This document shows, piece by piece, positions 7,148-12,846 of a DNA stretch of 12,846 nucleotides. Position 1 is the first letter of the stretch. Every line of letters begins with the position of its first letter. The notes under the pieces are model-generated. The model searched no databases and had not been told where the DNA came from. It saw only the letters and a program-made list of their open reading frames with translations. Location: positions 1 to 12,846 of the forward strand of contig JACMKG010000133.1 in assembly GCA_014380255.1 (NCBI GenBank). The letters are read 5' to 3'. This DNA comes from Prolixibacteraceae bacterium. Lineage in GTDB: Bacteria > Bacteroidota > Bacteroidia > Bacteroidales > Prolixibacteraceae. A program made the position numbers and the translations under genes.

Positions 7148-7188
7148 TGCCCAAGCGTTATATATCTTTTTAAAAATGTTACACATTT
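7148..7188 (-). promoter_or_regulatory. 21-bp-phased repeat and GCGTTATA core upstream of the YtxH-like gene
   Basis: GTTATATATCT at 7157-7167 and GTTACACATTT at 7178-7188 are 8/11 identical and exactly 21 bp apart, 75-106 bp before the start at 7082. TGCCCAAGCGTTATA at 7148-7162 overlaps the first copy and matches a motif at 5422-5438. The same spacing and the same GTTACACA core occur in front of the 105-residue protein gene, which supports co-regulation. Confidence 0.4.
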
Positions 7189-7242
7189 CCAGTACTATAA
7201 TTATGCTTCTGTTCTATCCTATAGATATTCTTAACTCTCCTT

Positions 7243-8328
7243 TTACCCTAATCGTATCTCAACTTTTTTTTCCATATAATCACTAAATGATTCTGTAGCT
7301 TTTGTAATTAATTGTTCTTTAATGATAACGTGAGGCCTGAAATAATCTGTTTCAATGAGTATATGATCTTTCTTTTCCGTCTTTTTCCAAAGGCCACTTA
7401 TTTGTCCGTTTACCAAAATAACTGGTCTGAAAATACCGTTGCTCGAAATGGCTTTTTTGTGATCTTCCATGGTAATCGAAGCGCTGCGGTTTTTGTAGCT
7501 GATCAGAAATTCATCAAATGCAGGAAGCAGATAGACAGAATCAGTAAGCTCGGGGGTTTTTATATCCAATTCCGAAAGCCAGTATGTATCTGATGCTATC
7601 TTAACTGAAACAAGGTCGTTTTTAACACTTTCCAGCGCTTTTCTGCCATCTGCTGCCGGTAAGCCCGACCACCATAAAAAATCGGCAAGAGTAGCTGGTC
7701 CATGACTCGAAAAGTAACTTTTTGCAAGCTTTGCCAACGCTTCTTCTTTGGTCAGTGTTTTTTTTACCGGAACTCGTTTACTCAGCAGTGCGTAAGTTTG
7801 CTTTTTCCCTTTAAGTGGACCACTGCAAAGGACTCCGTCAATTTCTGCACGAAGCATGATATGAGAGGCGCGCTGAAGGTCTGTTGGAATACCTGCCGAA
7901 TCAAGTGCATGAAGCAATTCTTCACGGGTCAAGGATTGATCTTCCCGGGCATTGATCGCATCTTCAATGACCAAATAACTCGTATTGACCAGCAGTTCGG
8001 TAATCCCCAATTCCCGATGCCTGGAATTTAAAACTGATTTAATCTGAGGTGCGGTAAGTTGTAGCATCCAGTAAATGTCATCAGCCGACACGAAATGCCA
8101 GGTTGGACGCATAAGGTGTGTACGGAGAATTTCACCTTGATTAAAGGCAGATTCAATCTGTGTTTCAGTCATATGTGGCATTCGTATGCCAATCGCCCAT
8201 TTGGCCTGGTTGTAATCCTGTGCCTGCATAGCGCCCATCCATGCAACAAGTTCTTTGGGTGCCTGAAACATGGATGTTGCCAATTGTTGGTTCTTTAAGC
8301 GAATAGTGGAAATCTCTTTTGAATCCAT
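7243..8328 (-). CDS. AlkZ/HTH_42-type winged-helix DNA-binding protein
   Basis: The 361-residue product belongs by eye to the COG3214 / HTH_42 family, which includes DNA glycosylases such as AlkZ and YcaQ that act on alkylated or cross-linked DNA. The conserved N-terminal block MGAMQAQDYNQAKWAIGIR (residues 31-49) contains Gln35-Ala-Gln37, which fits the Q-x-Q catalytic motif described for AlkZ as I recall it. HLMRPTWHFVSADDIYWML (about 71-89) is the second family signature. The length is typical, with winged-helix modules expected across residues 90-300. There is no signal peptide, so it is cytoplasmic. It stands alone, 160 bp before the YtxH-like operon and divergent from GH31. Whether it is a glycosylase or only a DNA-binding relative cannot be decided here. 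Confidence 0.8.
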   Translation of the reverse strand: MDSKEISTIRLKNQQLATSMFQAPKELVAWMGAMQAQDYNQAKWAIGIRMPHMTETQIESAFNQGEILRTHLMRPTWHFVSADDIYWMLQLTAPQIKSVLNSRHRELGITELLVNTSYLVIEDAINAREDQSLTREELLHALDSAGIPTDLQRASHIMLRAEIDGVLCSGPLKGKKQTYALLSKRVPVKKTLTKEEALAKLAKSYFSSHGPATLADFLWWSGLPAADGRKALESVKNDLVSVKIASDTYWLSELDIKTPELTDSVYLLPAFDEFLISYKNRSASITMEDHKKAISSNGIFRPVILVNGQISGLWKKTEKKDHILIETDYFRPHVIIKEQLITKATESFSDYMEKKVEIRLG

Positions 8329-8403
8329 AAAAATGGCTTTTCTAGCTGTTTTTTGCTAATACAACCTTATTTATGCATAATTGTTTACCCGGCCAATATT
8401 TGA

Positions 8404-8434
8404 TTTGCAGAAAGAAGATAAAAGCGTATTTTTG
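8404..8434 (+). promoter_or_regulatory. Bacteroidota-type promoter of the GH31 gene
   Basis: TTTG at 8404-8407 and TATTTTTG at 8427-8434 are separated by 19 nt, matching the phylum's -33 TTTG / -7 TAnnTTTG promoter. Transcription would start near 8441, giving a leader of about 250 nt before the ATG at 8695. That leader contains the heptad repeat at 8544-8648. No closer promoter match was seen. Confidence 0.6.
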
Positions 8435-8543
8435 CTAGAAATTGTAATAAGTACATTAAATATATAGTTGCTAATAATCAATGGGTTCTACTAATTAACG
8501 CAAGTTGTCAGATATACGAATTGAAAGAGTTATTGAAAAAGGC

Positions 8544-8648
8544 GGCTAGCGGCTAGCGGCTGGCAAGAAATGCTTCGATCAGAGGCAATGGATGCTGATA
8601 GCGGCTGAGTTTTGCCAGTAGCCAGCAACCAATAGCCAGTAGCTAGCA
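8544..8648. repeat. 7-bp-unit repeat arranged as two opposed arrays
   Basis: The left array has three heptads: GGCTAGC (8544-8550), GGCTAGC (8551-8557) and GGCTGGC (8558-8564). The right array has five, in the complementary sense: GCCAGTA, GCCAGCA, ACCAATA, GCCAGTA and GCTAGCA (8614-8648). TGGCAA (8561-8566) pairs with TTGCCA (8612-8617), and the outer heptads are self-complementary GCTAGC. The 49 nt between contain another GCGGCTGAG. The arrays lie in the predicted 5' leader of the GH31 mRNA, so an RNA hairpin could form there. Heptanucleotide intergenic repeats are known in filamentous cyanobacteria (STRR) without a settled function. Confidence 0.65.
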
Positions 8649-8694
8649 ACTTGAATTATTTAGTAAAACGCATTAACTTATACCTGTCATATCT

Positions 8695-11538
8695 ATGAAT
8701 AAATTACTGTTTTTATCTTTTGCCGTGCTGTTACTGTCGGCATGCTCGCAAAAAGTCTGGGAAAAGACTTCCAATGGAGTGCTTATTTACCCAACTTCCC
8801 ACCCTGCAAACGGAGCTAAAACCATTGGCCTCGAGGTGGTGAATGATCAAATTATTAGGGTGGTTGCATCTCCCGCTAATGAGCTTACAAAATCTAAAAG
8901 CCTGACCGTGGTCGACAGTTTAGGCAAACAGGTAAGCTTTGAGGTCGTTGAACAGAACGATAGCATCATCCTGTCTACTTCCAGGCTGAAAGCCAAAGTA
9001 TCCATGGCTACAGGAGATGTGAAGTTCTATGATGAGAACAACAGGCTCATTTTACAAGAACGCGAAACGGGCAAATCATTTACTCCCATTACGGTGGAAG
9101 GAACCGATGGATATACTTTTTCACAGGTCTTTGAATCTCCTGATGATGAAGCGTTCTACGGTCTGGGCCAGCACCAGTCGGATGAATTCAACTACAAGGG
9201 CCTCAACGAAAGCCTATTCCAATACAATACCAAGGTGTCGGTTCCCTTTGTGGTGTCCAGTAAAAACTATGGTATCTTATGGGATAATTACTCGCTTACC
9301 AAGTTTGGCGACCCGCGTGATTATGCTGAAATGAGCCAGTTCCAATTGTTTAATGCCAAAGGCGAAAAGGGTGGCCTGTCTGCTCTTTACTACACGAATT
9401 CGGATACTAACCAGGTATATGCCAATCGCGATGAATCGGCTATCGACTACGAAAATCTCACTACCATTAAAAACTTCCCCGAAGGGTTCCAGTTCAATAA
9501 TTCAACCATCGTTTGGAAAGGAATGATTGAACCCAATGAAAGCGGGGAATATCATTTCAAGCTTTACTATGCCGGTTATACCAAAGTGTTTATCAACGAT
9601 GAATTAATTGTTCCTGAGCGCTGGCGCACGGCATGGAATCCAAACACCTATAAGTTCACCAAAGAATTGGAACAGGGCAAACGGTATTCGATCCGTTTGG
9701 AATGGAAACCTGATGGGGGCACTTCTTATATTGGACTTAAAGCACTTAGTCCCAGACCTGAAGCCGACCAGAATGCCTTAACGCTGACTTCGGAAATGGG
9801 CGATCAGATTGATTATTATTTTATCCGTGGAAATAACATCGATGAGGTGATAAAAGGATATCGGGAGGTGACGGGCAAAGCGCAGATCATGCCTAAATGG
9901 GCCATGGGTTACTGGCAAAGCCGTGAACGGTATAAATCGGCTGATGAACTGGTGAACGTGGTGAAAGAATACCGCAAACGTCAGATTCCACTGGACAACA
10001 TCGTGCTTGACTGGAGTTACTGGCCCACTGAATCATGGGGATCTCATGAATTCGATACGGCTCATTTTGCTGATCCTGCCGGAATGGTAAGCCAGGTACA
10101 CGATCTGAATGCCAAGATCATGATTTCCGTATGGCCTAAATTTTATCATACCACCGATCATTACAAGGAATTTGATTCCAAGGGATGGATGTATCAGCAA
10201 GCCGTTAAGGACAGTGTGCGCGACTGGATCGGCAAAGGTTACATTGGCTCATTCTACGATGCTTACAATCCGGATGCAAGGAAACTGTTCTGGAACCAGA
10301 TTCATGAACATTTGTATACCAAAGGGTTTGACGCCTGGTGGATGGATGCCTCTGAACCGGATATCCTTTCCAATGCCAGTATCGAATACCGCAAGAAACT
10401 CTCTACCCCGACAGCACTCGGCCCGTCAACCAAATATTTCAATGCCTATGCCCTGATGAACGCCGATGCCATCTACAACGGACAACGCGGCGTTGATCCC
10501 AACAAGCGGGTATTTCTGCTCACACGCTCCGGTTTTGCAGGACTGCAACGCTATTCAACAGCTACCTGGAGTGGTGATATCGGAACACGCTGGGAAGATA
10601 TGAAAGCGCAGATTTCGGCTGGCTTGAACTTTGCCATTTCCGGAATTCCATACTGGACCATGGATATTGGTGGTTTCTGTGTGGAAAACCGTTATGCCAA
10701 TGCCAAAGAAGGTTCGGAAGATATGAATGAATGGCGCGAGCTGAATAACCGCTGGTACCAGTTTGGCGCTTTTTGCCCCCTTTTTCGCAGCCACGGCCAA
10801 TATCCTTACAGGGAGATATATAATATCGCCCCTGAAAATCATCCTGCCTATAAAAGCATGGTATACGTCAACAAACTGCGTTACCGCTTGATGCCTTATA
10901 TTTATTCTTTGGCAGGAATGACCCATTTTGATGATTACACCATTATGCGGGCCCTGATTATGGATTTTAACGGAGATACCAGAGTCAACAACATTGGCGA
11001 CCAGTACATGTTCGGGCCATCGTTGATGGTAGCGCCCGTGTATCAGTACAAGGCTACCTCACGCGAAGTGTATTTCCCCGAGGCCAACGGCTGGTATGAC
11101 TTTTATACCGGAAAATATGTTGATGGAGGACAAAAAGCGGAAGTGAGCGCTCCTTATGAAAGAATGCCTTTATTTGTGAAGGAAGGTTCCATTGTGCCTT
11201 TTGGTCCTGAAATCCAGTATGCTTCTGAAAAGCAGGCTGATGTGATTACCCTCTATGTATATACGGGGAAAGATGCTCAGTTTACCCTGTATGAGGATGA
11301 AGGAGTGAATTACAATTACGAACAGGGCAAATACGCTACCATCCCGCTTACCTACGATGAAGAAACCGGCAAACTGACCATTGGTGATGTAAAAGGAGCT
11401 TTTGATGGAATGCTTACCTCACGCACCTTCAACATCGTATGGGTAGTCAAAGACAAACCAGTTGGTTATGACTTAAGTAAAGCGGCAGATACTACCGTTG
11501 CCTATACAGGTAAAATGGTGGAAGTGACCAGGAATTAA
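8695..11538 (+). CDS. GH31 family lipoprotein with PA14 insert, probable alpha-xylosidase
   Basis: A retaining glycoside hydrolase of family 31, on a lipid anchor: the signal ends LLLSAC with Cys17. Order: N-terminal beta-sandwich (about 20-225), PA14 insert (about 226-352), TIM barrel (about 385-740), C-terminal beta domains (about 740-947). Asp551 in WWMDASEPD is the expected nucleophile and Asp628 in WSGDIG the acid/base. The length and the PA14 insert match alpha-xylosidases such as BoGH31A of the Bacteroides ovatus xyloglucan locus and Cellvibrio CjXyl31A. It should release alpha-xylose from xyloglucan oligosaccharides, although another alpha-linked substrate is possible. No SusC/SusD, regulator or other hydrolase lies next to it, so it is not in a visible polysaccharide utilization locus. 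It has its own promoter (8404-8434), repeat-bearing leader and terminator. The ATG at 8695 is supported by the signal peptide. Confidence 0.9.
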   Translation: MNKLLFLSFAVLLLSACSQKVWEKTSNGVLIYPTSHPANGAKTIGLEVVNDQIIRVVASPANELTKSKSLTVVDSLGKQVSFEVVEQNDSIILSTSRLKAKVSMATGDVKFYDENNRLILQERETGKSFTPITVEGTDGYTFSQVFESPDDEAFYGLGQHQSDEFNYKGLNESLFQYNTKVSVPFVVSSKNYGILWDNYSLTKFGDPRDYAEMSQFQLFNAKGEKGGLSALYYTNSDTNQVYANRDESAIDYENLTTIKNFPEGFQFNNSTIVWKGMIEPNESGEYHFKLYYAGYTKVFINDELIVPERWRTAWNPNTYKFTKELEQGKRYSIRLEWKPDGGTSYIGLKALSPRPEADQNALTLTSEMGDQIDYYFIRGNNIDEVIKGYREVTGKAQIMPKWAMGYWQSRERYKSADELVNVVKEYRKRQIPLDNIVLDWSYWPTESWGSHEFDTAHFADPAGMVSQVHDLNAKIMISVWPKFYHTTDHYKEFDSKGWMYQQAVKDSVRDWIGKGYIGSFYDAYNPDARKLFWNQIHEHLYTKGFDAWWMDASEPDILSNASIEYRKKLSTPTALGPSTKYFNAYALMNADAIYNGQRGVDPNKRVFLLTRSGFAGLQRYSTATWSGDIGTRWEDMKAQISAGLNFAISGIPYWTMDIGGFCVENRYANAKEGSEDMNEWRELNNRWYQFGAFCPLFRSHGQYPYREIYNIAPENHPAYKSMVYVNKLRYRLMPYIYSLAGMTHFDDYTIMRALIMDFNGDTRVNNIGDQYMFGPSLMVAPVYQYKATSREVYFPEANGWYDFYTGKYVDGGQKAEVSAPYERMPLFVKEGSIVPFGPEIQYASEKQADVITLYVYTGKDAQFTLYEDEGVNYNYEQGKYATIPLTYDEETGKLTIGDVKGAFDGMLTSRTFNIVWVVKDKPVGYDLSKAADTTVAYTGKMVEVTRN

Positions 11539-11567
11539 AAACCTAATAAGATACTTTTATTAAAAAG

Positions 11568-11603
11568 CAGGCAGCTCAATTTTGAGCTGCCTGTTTTGTT
11601 TTT
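11568..11603 (+). terminator. Rho-independent terminator of the GH31 gene
   Basis: A 10-bp stem CAGGCAGCTC (11568-11577) / GAGCTGCCTG (11584-11593) with loop AATTTT is followed by TTTTGTTTTT. It lies 30 bp after the GH31 stop codon. An A-run precedes the stem, so some activity in the opposite direction is possible. Confidence 0.9.
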
Positions 11604-11983
11604 ATAAGCATTTGAAATTGTGTTTAGAAATTAATAAGACATCAATCAATGTTGTTTATTGAGGGAATTTAGAAATACAAGAATGTTTAGATCCATCATT
11701 CAATAGTTGCAGTTGAAAAGGAATCATTAAAATAGGACAGGATGGGTCTTTTTAAAAATCTCACTTTAAAAGAACATCTTAGTAACTGGACATAACCCTG
11801 ATATGCTAATCTTATGTATCTTATTCTTAGATAAATAAGATTGTGTTTAAGGGGTGTTTGTTCGGTTGCTAAGATCAAAGAAACAGAAATTAAGATTTTT
11901 AAATGTAGATGTTCTTGGACTAACTTCTTTGGTCTTATGCTTTTTCTGTTTGTTAAAAGATTAACTAAACGTTGTTGATAAAT
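11604..11983. other. Gene-free AT-rich stretch with a 14-bp hairpin
   Basis: No convincing gene was seen. The clearest structure is a stem at 11808-11821 / 11829-11842 (AATCTTATGTATCT with AGATAAATAAGATT, one mismatch) with a 7-nt loop and no following T-tract. AAGAACATCT at 11770-11779 is inverted as AGATGTTCTT at 11907-11916. No promoter matching the phylum consensus was found, so an RNA gene here is unsupported. Confidence 0.4.
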
Positions 11984-12162
11984 CAATACGAACCCAATAT
12001 AAAGTCAATACGCATTCAATGGTTAATGGGTAGTTTATAGGTAGATTATAGGTAGCTTATAGGTACATTATAGGTTCATGAACCTATAATGTACCTATAA
12101 GCTACCCATAAAGAACCTGTTTACCATTGACTCTGTATTGACTTTGTATTGAATTTCTATTG
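11984..12162. repeat. Long inverted repeat built from exact 11-bp units
   Basis: The left arm holds eight consecutive 11-bp units from 11984 to 12071. Four start with CAAT (11984, 11995, 12006, 12017); the next four have GGGTAG/AGGTA starts and TTAT ends (12028, 12039, 12050, 12061). The right arm holds seven units (12086-12162) that are the reverse complements in the same order, ending in four ...ATTG units. The centre is AGGTTCA|TGAACCT at 12072-12085. Bases 12051-12106 form a perfect 56-bp palindrome without a loop. The outer units pair imperfectly, and the left arm has one extra unit. No gap or partial unit breaks the 11-bp phase. The element lies between the terminators of two convergent genes, so it is probably not routinely transcribed. 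Function unknown. Confidence 0.9.
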
Positions 12163-12198
12163 AAATAACACGATACAAATGGAAACAGTTACTGGGCC

Positions 12199-12237
12199 CA
12201 TGCCCTCAGCGGGGTGTATCAAACCACGCGAGGCATG
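12199..12237. other. GC-rich bulged hairpin containing GGGGTGTATCAAACC
   Basis: CATGC at 12199-12203 pairs with GCATG at 12233-12237, then CTC/GAG and GCG/CGC pair inward with one-base bulges. The loop region carries GGGGTGTATCAAACC (12211-12225). This GC-rich block lies in AT-rich DNA about 40 nt beyond the 11-bp repeat element. It may be half of a dispersed Bacteroidota palindrome whose other half resembles 146-156; that link rests on memory. Confidence 0.3.
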
Positions 12238-12283
12238 CTTGGCTAGGATTTTAGGGGATCAAGTGTTTTGCAGGAGTTAGGGC

Positions 12284-12323
12284 AAATAACAAAGGCAGCC
12301 CAATAGAGCTGCCTTTGTTATTT
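12284..12323 (-). terminator. Strong hairpin terminator of transketolase
   Basis: A perfect 16-bp stem AAATAACAAAGGCAGC (12284-12299) / GCTGCCTTTGTTATTT (12308-12323) encloses an 8-nt loop, 76 bp below the transketolase stop. The AT-rich outer half supplies a U-rich 3' side in both directions, so it can act bidirectionally and would also stop plus-strand transcripts. Confidence 0.8.
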
Positions 12324-12399
12324 AGAATATTATTAGATCAACTTTTCCAAAGATTAATAAACAGTAACTAAACTTTGGAAATGTTCTTTAGATCGAAAG

Positions 12400-12846
12400 T
12401 TACGCCAGTATTTCCTTTACCTGGTTGTAAACATTCTGGGCAGTGAAGCCCAGTTTCTCGTCCAGTACCACATAGGGAGCTGAATATCCAAAAGATTCCA
12501 ACCCGAATACCTTGCCATCAGCCCCTACCAAACCTTCCAGGTTAACAGGCAACCCGGCTGTCAGGCCGAATTTCTTGACTCCCGCGGGCAATACGCTTTG
12601 CTGGTATTCTTTGTTTTGACTGCGGAACAATCCTTCGGAAGGAACTGAAACGATCCGACATTTGATGCCTTCTTTTTCAAGTAACTCAGCGCCTTCAACC
12701 AATGTGGCTACTTCCGAGCCGCTGGCCAGTAAGATCACATCCGGAGTACCGGCTGTATCGGTTACCACATAGGCTCCCATAGCTGCCTGCTGTGCTTCGG
12801 CGTAACGGTTTTCTGTGGAAGGAAGGTTTTTTATATTCTGGCGTGA
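12400..12846 (-). CDS. tkt: Transketolase, C-terminal part (runs off the right edge)
   Basis: The frame stays open from the stop at 12400 to the window end, giving at least 148 residues; the internal ATG at 12780 is not the real start. Upstream of that Met the frame reads SRQNIKNLPSTENRYAEAQQ, the expected transketolase linker. The visible part is the C-terminal third domain: DVILLASGSEVATLVEGAELL, a GIKCRIVSVPSEGLFRSQ strand-turn, SFGYSAPYVVLDEKLGFTAQNV and the C-terminal helix. The thiamine-diphosphate-binding domains lie outside the window. Transketolase moves two-carbon units between sugar phosphates in the pentose phosphate pathway, in the cytoplasm. It could accept pentose carbon from xylose released by the neighbouring GH31 enzyme, but the two genes are convergent and not an operon. 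Confidence 0.93.
   Translation of the reverse strand, partial: SRQNIKNLPSTENRYAEAQQAAMGAYVVTDTAGTPDVILLASGSEVATLVEGAELLEKEGIKCRIVSVPSEGLFRSQNKEYQQSVLPAGVKKFGLTAGLPVNLEGLVGADGKVFGLESFGYSAPYVVLDEKLGFTAQNVYNQVKEILA

Noticed and set aside
11696..11986. Open frame of 96 codons on the minus strand in the GH31-transketolase gap
   Set aside because: Its product has no recognisable domain, signal or plausible composition, it lies in AT-rich DNA, and it overlaps the hairpins and runs into the first unit of the 11-bp repeat.
11984..12162. CRISPR array or attachment site
   Set aside because: Units are only 11 bp, there are no spacers, the arms are inverted, and no cas, integrase or tRNA gene is nearby.
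11984..12162. Simple transcription terminator for convergent genes
   Set aside because: Both genes already have strong terminators closer to their stop codons (11568-11603 and 12284-12323), and the palindrome lacks a loop and a T-tract.
12400..12780. A separate small gene starting at the Met at 12780
   Set aside because: The frame continues upstream to the window edge with clear transketolase sequence, so this Met is internal.

Overview
The window looks like a chromosomal segment of a Bacteroidota bacterium, probably Bacteroidales or Marinilabiliales-like. The reasons are AT-rich intergenic DNA, weak or absent Shine-Dalgarno sequences, a good match to the Bacteroidota promoter form (TTTG, 19 nt, TAnnTTTG) in front of the GH31 gene, signal peptides ending in TFSQ-like sites, and protein families typical of the phylum. 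No rRNA, tRNA, CRISPR array, transposase or phage gene was seen.

Layout. Positions 235-8328 hold seven genes, all on the minus strand. In transcription order they are: an AlkZ/HTH_42-type winged-helix protein (7243-8328), a YtxH-like membrane protein (6804-7082), a small probable lipoprotein (6331-6786), a small outer-membrane beta-barrel (5675-6175), a 105-residue exported tail-anchored coiled-coil protein (4994-5311), a YXWVP-repeat (DUF6600-like) probable lipoprotein with a Gln/Arg-rich tail (3341-4726), and a large M1 metallopeptidase with a probable C-terminal beta-barrel (235-3237). The middle five form a block of small or repetitive envelope proteins. Their four upstream regions share sequence motifs, which suggests one regulon, perhaps for envelope stress. 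The only convincing terminator inside this block is at 5488-5520. Positions 8695-11538 on the plus strand encode a GH31 lipoprotein with a PA14 insert, probably an alpha-xylosidase, with its own promoter, a leader of about 250 nt and a terminator. The C-terminal part of transketolase enters from the right edge on the minus strand (12400-12846) and also has its own terminator.

The most unusual content is non-coding. Between the terminators of the convergent GH31 and transketolase genes lies a 179-bp inverted repeat (11984-12162). It is built from exact 11-bp units, eight on the left arm and seven on the right, around a perfect 56-bp palindrome. A smaller 11-bp-phased repeat lies at 36-100. A related design with 7-bp units (8544-8648) sits inside the predicted GH31 mRNA leader. 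Short-period tandem repeats arranged as inverted repeats therefore occur three times in 12.8 kb, always between genes. I know no established function for them, and they are the best candidate for an undescribed element. Two shorter C-rich motifs lie about 45 nt beyond the two 11-bp elements and may belong to the same units.

Functional assignments come from motif recognition by eye. No database search was possible.
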